A stretch of DNA of 64,000 nt, from positions 1 through 64,000 of the forward strand of contig JAJYYH010000042.1 of the NCBI GenBank assembly GCA_021801255.1, written 5' to 3'. This document shows, one piece after another, positions 1-7,821 of the stretch (positions are counted from its first letter, which is position 1; every line of letters begins with the position of its first letter). Made by a program: the position numbers and the translations under genes. Below the pieces are notes generated by a model, which saw only the letters and a list, made by a program, of their open reading frames with translations, was not told where the DNA came from and did no database searches. Source of the DNA: Pseudomonadota bacterium (GTDB taxonomy: Bacteria; Pseudomonadota; Alphaproteobacteria; Acetobacterales; Acetobacteraceae).

Positions 1-76
1 GCGAAGCGACAATCAAACCAAAACCACCCCTTGCAAGCAAACCAAAACGCGATATTCTGCCTAAATCGCGGTCAGG

Positions 77-118
77 TTTTCTCATCCTGATTGTCGGTTT
101 TTCTCATCCAGATTGTCG
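77..118. repeat. Tandem 20-bp repeat, probable end of an adjacent insertion sequence
   Basis: Two 20-bp copies with a 22-bp period (77-96 and 99-118) share TTTTCTCATCC and GATTGTCG and differ at one base. An inverted GCGACAATC lies at 6-14. Repeated ~20-bp motifs at an element's end are a hallmark of IS21-like elements. The IS110 reading frame on the minus strand runs into this repeat and stops there, so the repeat looks like the edge of sequence that truncated IS110. The assignment to IS21 is inference; the rest of the element would lie left of the window. Confidence 0.45.
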
Positions 119-768
119 CGCCACAGCAGCCGGCGGATCGGTTCATCCTCCAGCGCGTCCTGGGCGATGTCGTGGTCGAGGACAGAGAGATCCGCGGCCA
201 GCCGATCCAGCTCGCGGACATGGCGCGCGATCGCACCCTGCTCGTCGTCTGGAACCGGCTGGCGGGTGAGCCAGTCACGGCCGCGCTGGTTGAAGAGATC
301 GGCATGGGGGCACTTCGGGATCAGATGTGCATGCAGAATGGCATGCACCTCGTTCTTGATCCGGGTCCGATGCCGGACAAGCTGATAGCGGCGCGCGACG
401 AGCCTGCGCAGCCGCTCCGTCGCCGCATCCGGAGTCCAGATTTCCGGCAAATATCCGGCGGCGTGCAGGCTTGCCAGCGTGCCGGCGTCAACCTTGTCGG
501 TCTTGACGTGCGCATGGGCGATGGCCTTGACCTGAAGCGGATTGGCGATCACCACCCGCTTGACGTAGGGCGTGAGCACACGCGATACGGCCATGCAGTT
601 TCCGGTCGCTTCGATGACCACTTCATCCGTCTCCAGAAGCTGTCTGCCAAGGCCCTCCAGAGCCGTTCGGGTCATGTCGACCCGGCCCTCGCGTCTGGTC
701 AGACCGTTCTCCCAGATCACCACCTCGCCAAAGCTGCGGTGGATGTCCATTCCGATCACGCGTCTCAT
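82..768 (-). pseudogene. IS110-family transposase, 3'-truncated
   Basis: This reading frame of 228 codons encodes the N-terminal DEDD (RuvC-like) domain of an IS110-family transposase/recombinase. The opening GMDIH carries the first catalytic Asp, and KTDKVDAGTLA near residue 93 is the conserved KxDxxDA block. Members of the family are usually about 320-400 residues, with a second C-terminal domain (Transposase_20) containing the catalytic Ser; that domain is absent. The last dozen codons translate the repeat at 77-118, so the gene was cut at about position 120. The start is an ATG with a good AGGAGG 5 bases upstream. The protein is probably inactive. Confidence 0.85.
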
Positions 769-999
769 CTGCGCCTCCTCTGCCAGCTGAAAACAACGGG
801 AGCGGCGGGCAACACGACAACTACGGATTCGCGCTCTCGGCGCAACCGGGTGAGTCGCAGAGGCGGCCAGCTGCTAACTCGAGCTCACAGCTCATGGTAC
901 AACATCGGCCTGCCCGCACCTTCGTGCTCCCGGTGCCTCTGTCCCGGACGGTCGCACCATACACCAAGTCCCGAAGAACCTGGCCGGACATCAGCACCA

Positions 1000-1211
1000 A
1001 GAATCTTATACCGGTTACGAATTCCATCGAACGCCTGCACGAGGAATGCAAGCGCCGGATCAAGACCCAGACCGTCCTCCCCTCAGCCGAAACCGCGGCA
1101 ATGTTGCTCTGGTCATTGCTCGCCTCCGGACAAATCACCATGCGCAAAGTCGACGGCTGGCAGAGCCTCGGCGAACCTCTTTCCTCAATGCCTCTTGATC
1201 TCGTCGCCTGA
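1000..1211 (+). pseudogene. IS256-family (Mutator) transposase, C-terminal remnant
   Basis: Only the tail of an IS256-type transposase remains. The stretch SIERLHEECKRRIKTQTVLP, continuing to SAETAAMLLWSLLASGQITM and RKVDGWQ, is the characteristic C-terminal end of this family, whose full length is about 400 residues. No catalytic DDE core is visible upstream in any frame. The remnant starts within the flank of the IS110 fragment, so one element has eroded or replaced another. It is not functional. Confidence 0.8.
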
Positions 1212-1698
1212 CACCGTCATGGTCCCCTGACCGGAGACGCCACAACAGCAATTTCCACATCATCCGAGACACGACTCCGCAATTTTACGGATGGCGCTGA
1301 GGCCGAGGGCGAAGAGCGACCACGCTCTGCCCTTGGTTCGCGGTCATGGGGCACACGTCGGCAAACAGCGGCTATTTATCGATAATGCACCCATCCGGGA
1401 AATCCGGGTTGAACAGCCATGGGTGGCTTGAGCAATTTCGTTACTATGTGCCATATAAAATGCCTCTGACAGGCTCTCTGCGCTTGCCGATGGCGGCCTC
1501 AGAGTTCCGCACGGGTAATTTCCGATATTCCGGGCATGGCTCCGCCCTCGCGATCGCACCGGCTGACTCGCAGGAAGGGAAAATACCGTGTTTGGTGCTA
1601 GGATGCCTCTCTCATGGCGTCTTTTTTCCCACATGGAAAACGCGCAATATTCGCCAAACAGAGCCAGCCCACCTTGCGCCGTCAGAGCGCCCTGGCCT
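1212..1698. other. Gene-free stretch between IS remnants and suhB
   Basis: About 490 bases with no convincing gene. It probably includes the right flank of the IS256 remnant, then a less GC-rich patch (about 1370-1460) with a short direct repeat ATCCGG-gaa-ATCCGG near 1392. ORFs across it (for example 1346-1702 on plus) have no recognisable protein features. No promoter or RNA gene can be assigned. Confidence 0.4.
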
Positions 1699-2535
1699 TT
1701 AACCAAGCCTTGCCGCCGCCGCGATCCCCTCGGCGACGCGGGCGCGGAGCAGGGGATGCAGCGCCGGGTTGGCGGCGATGATCTGGCGCGCCGCGCGCGG
1801 ATCGCCGCCCTCGGCGTCGGTCGCAAAGCCGCCAGCCTCGCGCACCAGCAGCACGCCGGCCGCGACGTCCCACGGATTGAGGCCGAGTTCCCAGAAGCCA
1901 TCGAAGCGCCCGGCGGCAAGCCAGGCGAGGTCGAGCGCAGCCGAGCCGAAGCGGCGGATGCCGGCGACCTCGGGGATCAGTCCGCCCAGCGTGCGGGCGA
2001 AGGCCATGCGAACAGCGGGGCTCATGCCAGCGTGCGGAATGCCGGTTGCCAGCACCGCGTCCTTGAATTCGCGCCGGGCCGAGACGCGCAGGCGATGGTC
2101 GTTGAGAAACGCGCCGCCGCCTTTCTCGGCCCAGAACATCTCGTTCTGCGCCGGAGCATAGACGAGGCCGGCCGCCAGTTCCGAGTTGCCATCCGGGAGA
2201 CGGTGCTCAAGCGCGATGCTGATCGCCCATTGCGGCAGGCCGTGGAGGAAATTGGTGGTGCCGTCGAGCGGATCGACAACCCAGCGCCAAGCCCAGTTCT
2301 CCGAGCCGTGGGCGCCCGATTCCTCCATCAGAAAAGCATAGCCAGGGCGCGATTTCCCCAGCTCCTCGTGCAAAACCGCCTCGGCTCGGAGGTCGGCCTG
2401 GGAGACGAAATCGGCCGGCCCCTTGATGCTGACCTGGAGCTGCTCGACCTCGTTAAAATCACGCAACAGGCGCCGCGCCGCCTTCTGCGCGGCCTGGATC
2501 ATGATGGTGAGATGCGGCGAGAACGCCTGCGCCAT
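1699..2535 (-). CDS. suhB: Inositol monophosphatase family protein (SuhB-like)
   Basis: This 278-residue protein is a Mg2+-dependent inositol-phosphate phosphatase family member; bacterial SuhB hydrolyses inositol 1-phosphate and can also act in ribosome biogenesis and rRNA antitermination. The metal-binding motifs are all visible: the EES acidic pair near residue 71, WVVDPLDGTTNF near residue 85, and the C-terminal motif WDVAAGVLLVREAGG near residue 222. Its length is normal for the family. The start ATG shares one base with the efp stop (TGATG), so translation is coupled to efp, and epmB lies just upstream. The link to translation factors fits SuhB rather than a cysQ or hisN role, but the substrate is inferred. 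Confidence 0.88.
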   Translation of the reverse strand: MAQAFSPHLTIMIQAAQKAARRLLRDFNEVEQLQVSIKGPADFVSQADLRAEAVLHEELGKSRPGYAFLMEESGAHGSENWAWRWVVDPLDGTTNFLHGLPQWAISIALEHRLPDGNSELAAGLVYAPAQNEMFWAEKGGGAFLNDHRLRVSARREFKDAVLATGIPHAGMSPAVRMAFARTLGGLIPEVAGIRRFGSAALDLAWLAAGRFDGFWELGLNPWDVAAGVLLVREAGGFATDAEGGDPRAARQIIAANPALHPLLRARVAEGIAAAARLG

Positions 2536-3101
2536 CAGTTTTTGGCGCGCTCGACATAGGAGCCATCCTCGGTGCGGACGACGATTTTTTCGCCCCTCTC
2601 GATGAACGGCGGCACCATGGTGCGCACGCCGTTCGAGAGTTTCGCCGGCTTGTAGCTCGACGCCGCGGTCTGGCCCTTGACCACCGGATCTGCCTCGACG
2701 ATTTCGAGTACCACCGCGGGCGGCAGATGGATGGCGACCGGCTCGCCCTCCACCAGATCAACGGTGACCTTCATGTTGTCCTGCAGGAACGGCGTGGCAT
2801 CACCGAGCAGATCGGCCGGCACCATGTGCTGCTCGAAACTCTCGTTGTCCATCAGCACGAGATTGGCGCCATCCATGTAGGAATAGGTGTATTCCTTTTC
2901 CTCGGTGAGCAGCCGCTCGACCGTGTCGGCGGTGCGCCAGCGCTCGTTGGTCTTGTTGCCGGTCTTGAGGTCGCGCATTTCGACCTGGATGAAGGCGCCA
3001 CCCTTGCCGGGGGTGATGATCTGCTGCTTGAGCACGGTCCAGCGGCGGCCCCCGTGCTCGATCACCTGGCCGGCGCGAATCTGGTTCGCCTGCTGCTTCA
3101 T
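2535..3101 (-). CDS. efp: Elongation factor P
   Basis: EF-P binds stalled ribosomes between the P and E sites and promotes peptide bonds at polyproline stretches. The protein is 188 residues, as expected, with the N-terminal KOW-like domain and two OB domains. The loop TPGKGGAF places Lys33 (E. coli Lys34 equivalent) in position for beta-lysylation. The C-terminal GEKIVVRTEDGSYVERAKN is typical. The ORF track extends further upstream, but that extension is a shadow of epmB; ATG at 3101 gives the conserved MKQQANQIRAG start. The upstream epmB encodes the lysine 2,3-aminomutase of the modification pathway; epmA is not nearby. Confidence 0.96.
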   Translation of the reverse strand: MKQQANQIRAGQVIEHGGRRWTVLKQQIITPGKGGAFIQVEMRDLKTGNKTNERWRTADTVERLLTEEKEYTYSYMDGANLVLMDNESFEQHMVPADLLGDATPFLQDNMKVTVDLVEGEPVAIHLPPAVVLEIVEADPVVKGQTAASSYKPAKLSNGVRTMVPPFIERGEKIVVRTEDGSYVERAKN

Positions 3102-3138
3102 CTCTCTCGCTCTCTCGGGATGGGCGGAAAGCGGGTGT

Positions 3139-4185
3139 CTAGCCCGAAGCCGGCGGCGCGGCAAGGCGATGCCGCCCGCCCCAGGGGTCGCGGACGTGAT
3201 CGGGGGGGTCGAGATAGTCCGGCCCGACCGGCACTTTCCCCCACCCGCCGGGAATATCGAGCACATAGGTCGGCCAAGCGAGGCCGCTGATCCGCCCGCG
3301 TAAAGCCGCGAGCAGCGCGCGGCCCGCGGCGAGCGGAACATGAAACCGCGCGGTGCCGGGGGCGGGGTCGAGCTGGTGCAGGTAATAGGGTTTTATCCGG
3401 GAAGCGAGCATGGCGCGAAAAAGCGCCTCCAGCGCCGCTGCGCTGTCATTCACCCCGCGCAACAGCACGGACTGGCCGAGAACGGCGATGCCGCGTGCCT
3501 GGATGCGGCGCAGCGCGGCGCGGACACCGGGCGTGAGTTCTCTCGCGTGATTGGCGTGGAGGACAACGAACAGCGCTTTTTCGACATCGAGGGCGGCGGC
3601 GAGCGCCGGCGTCACGCGCTCGGGGCAAGCGATCGGAAAGCGGGTGTGGAGGCGCAAGATCTCGACATGCGGGATGGCGGCGAGCGCTGTGAGCAGCGCG
3701 CGGAGCCGGCGCGGCGCGAGCATCATGGGCTCGCCGCCGGAGAGAATAACCTCGCGAATGGCCTTGCGGTCGGCGATCCAGGCGAGGGCGGCGTCAAGCT
3801 CGGCGGGGCTCAGCACGCCGCCATCCGGCCCCACCTGCTCGCGCCGGAAACAGAAGCGGCAATAGACCGGGCAGGCGAGCAGCGGCTTGAGCAGCACGCG
3901 GTCGGGGTAGCGATGGACGATGCCCTTGAGCGGCGAGAGCGCTTCATCGCCGATCGGGTCGGGACGTTCGCCGGGCGCGGTTGTCATTTCGCCGGGGTCG
4001 GGGATGAACTGGCGGCCGATCGGATCGTCGGGCTGCTCGATCAAGGCAAGAAGCGCGGGCGGAATGGCAATGGCGTAGCGCGCGCCAAGCGTCGCCACAG
4101 CCTCGCCCGCCTCGGGCGGGATCAATCCGGCTTCGACAAGGGCGCTTGCGTCGTGCAGCGTGCGATCGCGCGGGTCGATGGTCAT
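3139..4185 (-). CDS. epmB: EF-P beta-lysylation protein EpmB (lysine 2,3-aminomutase-like radical SAM enzyme)
   Basis: This 348-residue protein is a radical SAM aminomutase. The cluster-binding CxxxCxxC is at Cys105, Cys109 and Cys112 (CPVYCRFC), followed by the SAM-binding ILSGGEPM motif. EpmB converts (S)-alpha-lysine to (R)-beta-lysine for attachment to EF-P by EpmA. It resembles KamA-type lysine 2,3-aminomutase, but the short length (KamA is usually over 400 residues) and the position 37 bases upstream of efp favour EpmB. The PLP-binding lysine should lie in the C-terminal third. It probably forms an operon with efp and suhB. Confidence 0.9.
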   Translation of the reverse strand: MTIDPRDRTLHDASALVEAGLIPPEAGEAVATLGARYAIAIPPALLALIEQPDDPIGRQFIPDPGEMTTAPGERPDPIGDEALSPLKGIVHRYPDRVLLKPLLACPVYCRFCFRREQVGPDGGVLSPAELDAALAWIADRKAIREVILSGGEPMMLAPRRLRALLTALAAIPHVEILRLHTRFPIACPERVTPALAAALDVEKALFVVLHANHARELTPGVRAALRRIQARGIAVLGQSVLLRGVNDSAAALEALFRAMLASRIKPYYLHQLDPAPGTARFHVPLAAGRALLAALRGRISGLAWPTYVLDIPGGWGKVPVGPDYLDPPDHVRDPWGGRHRLAAPPASG

Positions 4186-4450
4186 CGGTCCATTGAATTG
4201 CGCCGCCCGACTTCGCCTGTCGAGAGAGGCGAGTGTGGCGATTGCGCAACAGTGCGCGGCGTTTGTATGGGGAGGCGATAGATTCTTGCCCCAAACGGGG
4301 GAGGGAGGGCTTCATTTTTGTCGTTCACCGATATCTAATCGCCGATGCGATCCCTGGCGTGGTTTTCGTTCACGCCATGGATCGTGTCGCGATGCCGGAA
4401 ACCGGCGCGCGGCCAGGCTTTTCGCCAACCCTAGGGAAGGGACCACGAAG

Positions 4451-5938
4451 TTGGAACGAGTAGCAGAGAAAAGGCGCGGCGCACCGGCCTGGATTGGCGC
4501 GGTCGCGGTCGCGGTGTTGGCCCTCGGCGCGGTGCAGCAGGCGCACGCGCAATCGGCCTATCTCAATGCGATACTGAACACCCGCAACGATAACGATCAG
4601 CCGCTGCAGACCGCGCAGGATCAATCCCAGGCCCCGGTCGGCACCGCCGCGCAAGCGACGACCCCGGCGCCGGATGGCTATCTGTTCAATTTGCAGGTCG
4701 GCAAGTCGGTCGGCCAGGCGCTCGCCAATCAGGGCATCTATATCGACGGCAGCTACATCAACATCACCGGCTATAACGCCGGCGGCGGGGTGAGCAACGG
4801 CACCTATTCCGATGGCGATGCGACGCTTGGCATCAACCTCGACATGGGCAAGATCGCCGGCATCCAGGGCGCCCAGATCCATTTCTACGTCGATGACCGC
4901 CAGGGCCCCAACGCCATGGGCTTCACCGGCGTCCATACCGACGATCCCTTCGTCTATGGCCCGAACGATGCTTTCCGCCTGACGGAGTTGGACTGGGACC
5001 AGAGCCTGTTCAATGACCATGTGCGGATCCTGGTGGGCCGCATCAACGATCTGGGTGATTTCGATACCTTCGATTTTGCCTGTAACTTCGTGGATTACAC
5101 CTGCGCCAATACGTCGTTCTTCTACTATAACGACAGCAACTCGGCCGATCCGGTCTCGGCCTGGGGCGGGCGCGTCACCTTCAAGCCGACGCTCCAGACC
5201 TATTTCCGCATCGCGGCGGAAGCGTCCGATGGCAGCGGCTTCTACAACGGCCCCAACGAGGGCTGGAACCTCTCGATGACGCATGACAACGGCGTCTTCC
5301 TGCCCGTCGAATTCGGCTACAAGACCGATTTTTCCTCCTCTTCCTACCCGAGCCAGTATGACGTCGGCGGCTTCTATGACAGCGGCAACTACAGCGCCAA
5401 CATGTTCGCCAAGGATGCCGTGACCCAGATGCTGGTGGCCTCGACCTACACTGACGGTGTCCCGCGCGAGGGTTTCTGGGCGCAGGCGGCGCAGATGGTC
5501 TATCGCCCGGACATGAACAGCAAGCGCGGCATTACGCTGTTCGGCGAGGTCGAGGCGATGGCGACCGGCCAGGCACCGATCCAGGATGAACTCGATGGCG
5601 GCATGGTCTGGCGCGGCCCGATCGCCAGCCGGCCCAACGACTCGCTCAACCTGATCGCGGAATACTACAAGTTCAGCAACCAGGTATTTTCCACCACGGG
5701 CGTCGCGATGGGCAACTCGGTCCGCCCCTCGAAAGACATGACGGCACTGCAAGCCGACTACAACTTCGCGCCGGCGCCGGGAATCTCGATCTCGCCGTTC
5801 TATGAGTATTTCATCAACCCCGACATGGACGGGATGGCCGCCCCGAATCGCGTGAAGAGCGCCTCGGAAGTGGGTGGCATGCTCCAGATCATCCTCCCCG
5901 ATCTGCTCGGCCTGCCGACCCTCGCCCGCGTGAACTGA
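4451..5938 (+). CDS. OprB-family carbohydrate-selective porin (copy 1)
   Basis: This 495-residue outer-membrane beta-barrel belongs to the OprB carbohydrate porin family, which lets sugars into the periplasm. Family hallmarks include GIYIDGSYINITGYN, RLTELDWDQSL, the VSAWGGRVTFKPT block and PVEFGYKTDF. I chose the TTG at 4451 because AAGGGA lies at suitable distance and it gives a proper signal peptide ending AQQAHA/AQ-SAYLN type cleavage; the track's longer frame has no signal. The protein is nearly identical in its mature part to the next gene (my by-eye estimate is high-80s percent), whereas the signal peptides differ. It ends in LARVN rather than the aromatic residue common in porins. Confidence 0.85.
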   Translation: MERVAEKRRGAPAWIGAVAVAVLALGAVQQAHAQSAYLNAILNTRNDNDQPLQTAQDQSQAPVGTAAQATTPAPDGYLFNLQVGKSVGQALANQGIYIDGSYINITGYNAGGGVSNGTYSDGDATLGINLDMGKIAGIQGAQIHFYVDDRQGPNAMGFTGVHTDDPFVYGPNDAFRLTELDWDQSLFNDHVRILVGRINDLGDFDTFDFACNFVDYTCANTSFFYYNDSNSADPVSAWGGRVTFKPTLQTYFRIAAEASDGSGFYNGPNEGWNLSMTHDNGVFLPVEFGYKTDFSSSSYPSQYDVGGFYDSGNYSANMFAKDAVTQMLVASTYTDGVPREGFWAQAAQMVYRPDMNSKRGITLFGEVEAMATGQAPIQDELDGGMVWRGPIASRPNDSLNLIAEYYKFSNQVFSTTGVAMGNSVRPSKDMTALQADYNFAPAPGISISPFYEYFINPDMDGMAAPNRVKSASEVGGMLQIILPDLLGLPTLARVN

Positions 5939-5953
5939 CGCGCCTGAGTTGCG

Positions 5954-6013
5954 CGCGGCCGGTTTTCGGCCGCGAGACCAGGGCCGCCCCGGTTTATTCA
6001 GAACCGGGGCGGC
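5954..6013. terminator. Two successive hairpins after porin copy 1
   Basis: The first hairpin has 8-bp arms (CGCGGCCG at 5954-5961 and its complement at 5967-5974). The second has perfect 12-bp arms GCCGCCCCGGTT (5983-5994) and AACCGGGGCGGC (6002-6013) with a 7-base loop, followed by a moderately T-rich GTTTGTTGTT. Together they probably end transcription of the first porin and insulate it from the second. Confidence 0.7.
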
Positions 6014-6031
6014 GTGTGGCGTTTGTTGTTG

Positions 6032-6061
6032 CCAAATTGTCACAGCTTCCATGCAATTTGG
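6032..6061. promoter_or_regulatory. Inverted repeat upstream of porin copy 2
   Basis: CCAAATTG (6032-6039) and CAATTTGG (6054-6061) are perfect 8-bp arms separated by 14 bases, just after the porin 1 terminator and about 200 bases before the porin 2 start. The spacing and AT-rich arms suit a regulator dimer bound at a porin promoter. No regulator can be named. Confidence 0.4.
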
Positions 6062-6260
6062 TAACGCCAGCGAGATTGCTCTCGCCTTCGTGAAACTTCT
6101 TGGCTTAGATCACCCCGCCTGATCGGACCGATGCCCTCTGGGGGGGCGCGGCCCCGGTTCGGCCGGGGTGCCTTGGCGTGCCGGCGCGGCTTCTCCCCGC
6201 GCTCGCCGCCCAGTTCCCCGCCCGGCAACCACATCTCGTTCCTTATGGGGGGACCACAGG

Positions 6261-7748
6261 GTGCAATCCATCAACCGAACCTCGCACCGCACGACCCGGG
6301 CCATCACGGCCACGGTCGCCGCCGCGATCCTGAGCATGGCCGCGGCCGGTGCCGCGCATGCGCAATCCGCCTATCTCAATTCGATACTGAACGCCCGCAA
6401 CGACAACGACCAGCCGCTGCAGACCGCGCAGGACCAATCCCAGGCCCCGGCCGGCACCGCCGCGCAAGCGACGACCCCGGCGCCGGATGGCTACCTGTTC
6501 AACCTGCAAGTCGGCAAGTCGATCGGCCAGACGCTGGCCAATCAGGGCATCTATATCGATGGCAGCTACATCAACATTACCGGCTACAACGCCGGCGGTG
6601 GCAACCAGAACGGCACCTATTCGGACGGTGACGCGGCCCTCGGCATCAACCTCGACATGAACAAGATCGCCGGTATCCAGGGCGCTCAGATCCATTTCTA
6701 CGTCGATGACCGCCAGGGACCGGGCTGGACCAAGTTCACCGGCGTCGGCACCGACAACACCTTCGTCTTTGGCCCGAACGACGCTTTCCGGCTAACGGAA
6801 CTGGACTGGGATCAGAGCCTGCTCAACGACCATATCCGCATCCTGGTCGGGCGAATCGACGATCTGGGTGATTTCGACACCTTCGATTTTGCCTGCCAGT
6901 TCGTGGATTACACCTGCGCCAATACGTCCTTCTTCTACTATAACAACAGCAACTCGGCGAACCCGGTCTCCGCTTGGGGCGGCCGCATCACCTTCAAACC
7001 GACGCTTCAGACCTATTTCCGCATCGCGGCGGAAGCGTCCGATGGCGATGGCTTCTACAACCGCTCGAACGAGGGCTGGAACCTCTCGATGACGCATGAC
7101 AACGGTGTCTTCCTGCCGGTCGAATTCGGCTACAAGACCGATTTTTCCTCGTCTTCCTACCCGAGCCAGTATGACGTCGGCGGTTTCTATGACAGCGGCA
7201 ACTACAGCGCCACGCTGTTCGCCAAGGATGCTGTCACCCAGGCTCTGGTGGCCTCGACCTATAGTGACGGTGTCCCGCGCGAGGGTTTCTGGGCGCAGGC
7301 GGCGCAGATGGTCTATCGGCCGGATATGAACAGCAAGCGCGGCATCACGCTGTTCGGCGAGGCCGAGGCGATGGCAACCGGCCAGGCGCCGATCGCGGAT
7401 GAGTTCGATGCCGGCATGGTGTGGCGCGGCCCGTTGGCCAGCCGGCCCAACGACTCGCTCAACCTGATTGCGGAATACTACAAGTTCAGCAACCAGGTGT
7501 ACTCCACCATCGGCACGCCGATTGGACAAATCCACCAGTCGAAGGACATGACCGCGCTGCAGGCGACCTACAACTTCGTCCCGGCGCCGGGCCTGGTCAT
7601 CGCGCCGTTCTTCGAATACTTCATCAATCCCGACATGGATGGGATGGTCACTTCCAACCGCCTCAAAAGCGCCTCGGAAGTGGGTGGCATGCTCCAGGTC
7701 ATTCTCCCCGACCTGCTCGGCCTGCCGACCCTCGCCCGCGTGAACTGA
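6261..7748 (+). CDS. OprB-family carbohydrate-selective porin (copy 2)
   Basis: This is the tandem paralogue of the preceding porin and has the same length (495 residues) when read from the GTG at 6261, which has a GGGGGGA ribosome site. That start gives a basic N-terminus, a hydrophobic core TATVAAAILSMAAAGAA and cleavage after AHA before QSAYLN. The mature sequence matches copy 1 through nearly all conserved barrel segments; differences cluster in presumed loops (for example GPGWTKFTGVGTDN) that may tune specificity. It has its own upstream region and a strong terminator, so the two copies may be expressed under different conditions. Confidence 0.86.
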   Translation: MQSINRTSHRTTRAITATVAAAILSMAAAGAAHAQSAYLNSILNARNDNDQPLQTAQDQSQAPAGTAAQATTPAPDGYLFNLQVGKSIGQTLANQGIYIDGSYINITGYNAGGGNQNGTYSDGDAALGINLDMNKIAGIQGAQIHFYVDDRQGPGWTKFTGVGTDNTFVFGPNDAFRLTELDWDQSLLNDHIRILVGRIDDLGDFDTFDFACQFVDYTCANTSFFYYNNSNSANPVSAWGGRITFKPTLQTYFRIAAEASDGDGFYNRSNEGWNLSMTHDNGVFLPVEFGYKTDFSSSSYPSQYDVGGFYDSGNYSATLFAKDAVTQALVASTYSDGVPREGFWAQAAQMVYRPDMNSKRGITLFGEAEAMATGQAPIADEFDAGMVWRGPLASRPNDSLNLIAEYYKFSNQVYSTIGTPIGQIHQSKDMTALQATYNFVPAPGLVIAPFFEYFINPDMDGMVTSNRLKSASEVGGMLQVILPDLLGLPTLARVN

Positions 7749-7769
7749 ACGCGGCCCAACCCGGCAACG

Positions 7770-7808
7770 CGGCCCGATCCCCTTGCGCGGGATCGGGCCG
7801 TTTTCTTT
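7770..7808 (+). terminator. Rho-independent terminator of porin copy 2
   Basis: Perfect 12-bp arms CGGCCCGATCCC (7770-7781) and GGGATCGGGCCG (7789-7800) enclose a 7-base loop and are followed directly by TTTTCTTT. It sits 22 bases after the porin stop and 14 bases before the convergent aspA stop. Confidence 0.92.
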
Positions 7809-7821
7809 GCACCGTCCGCAA

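Noticed and set aside
1346-1702. 118-residue ORF in the gap before suhB
   Set aside because: No ribosome site, no recognisable motif, and it ends inside suhB on the opposite strand.
4370-6052. 560-residue ORF antisense to porin copy 1 (and the 361-residue one at 6792-7877)
   Set aside because: Both mirror the codon structure of the porin genes, have Arg/Asp/Val/Gly-rich low-complexity sequence and no family features.
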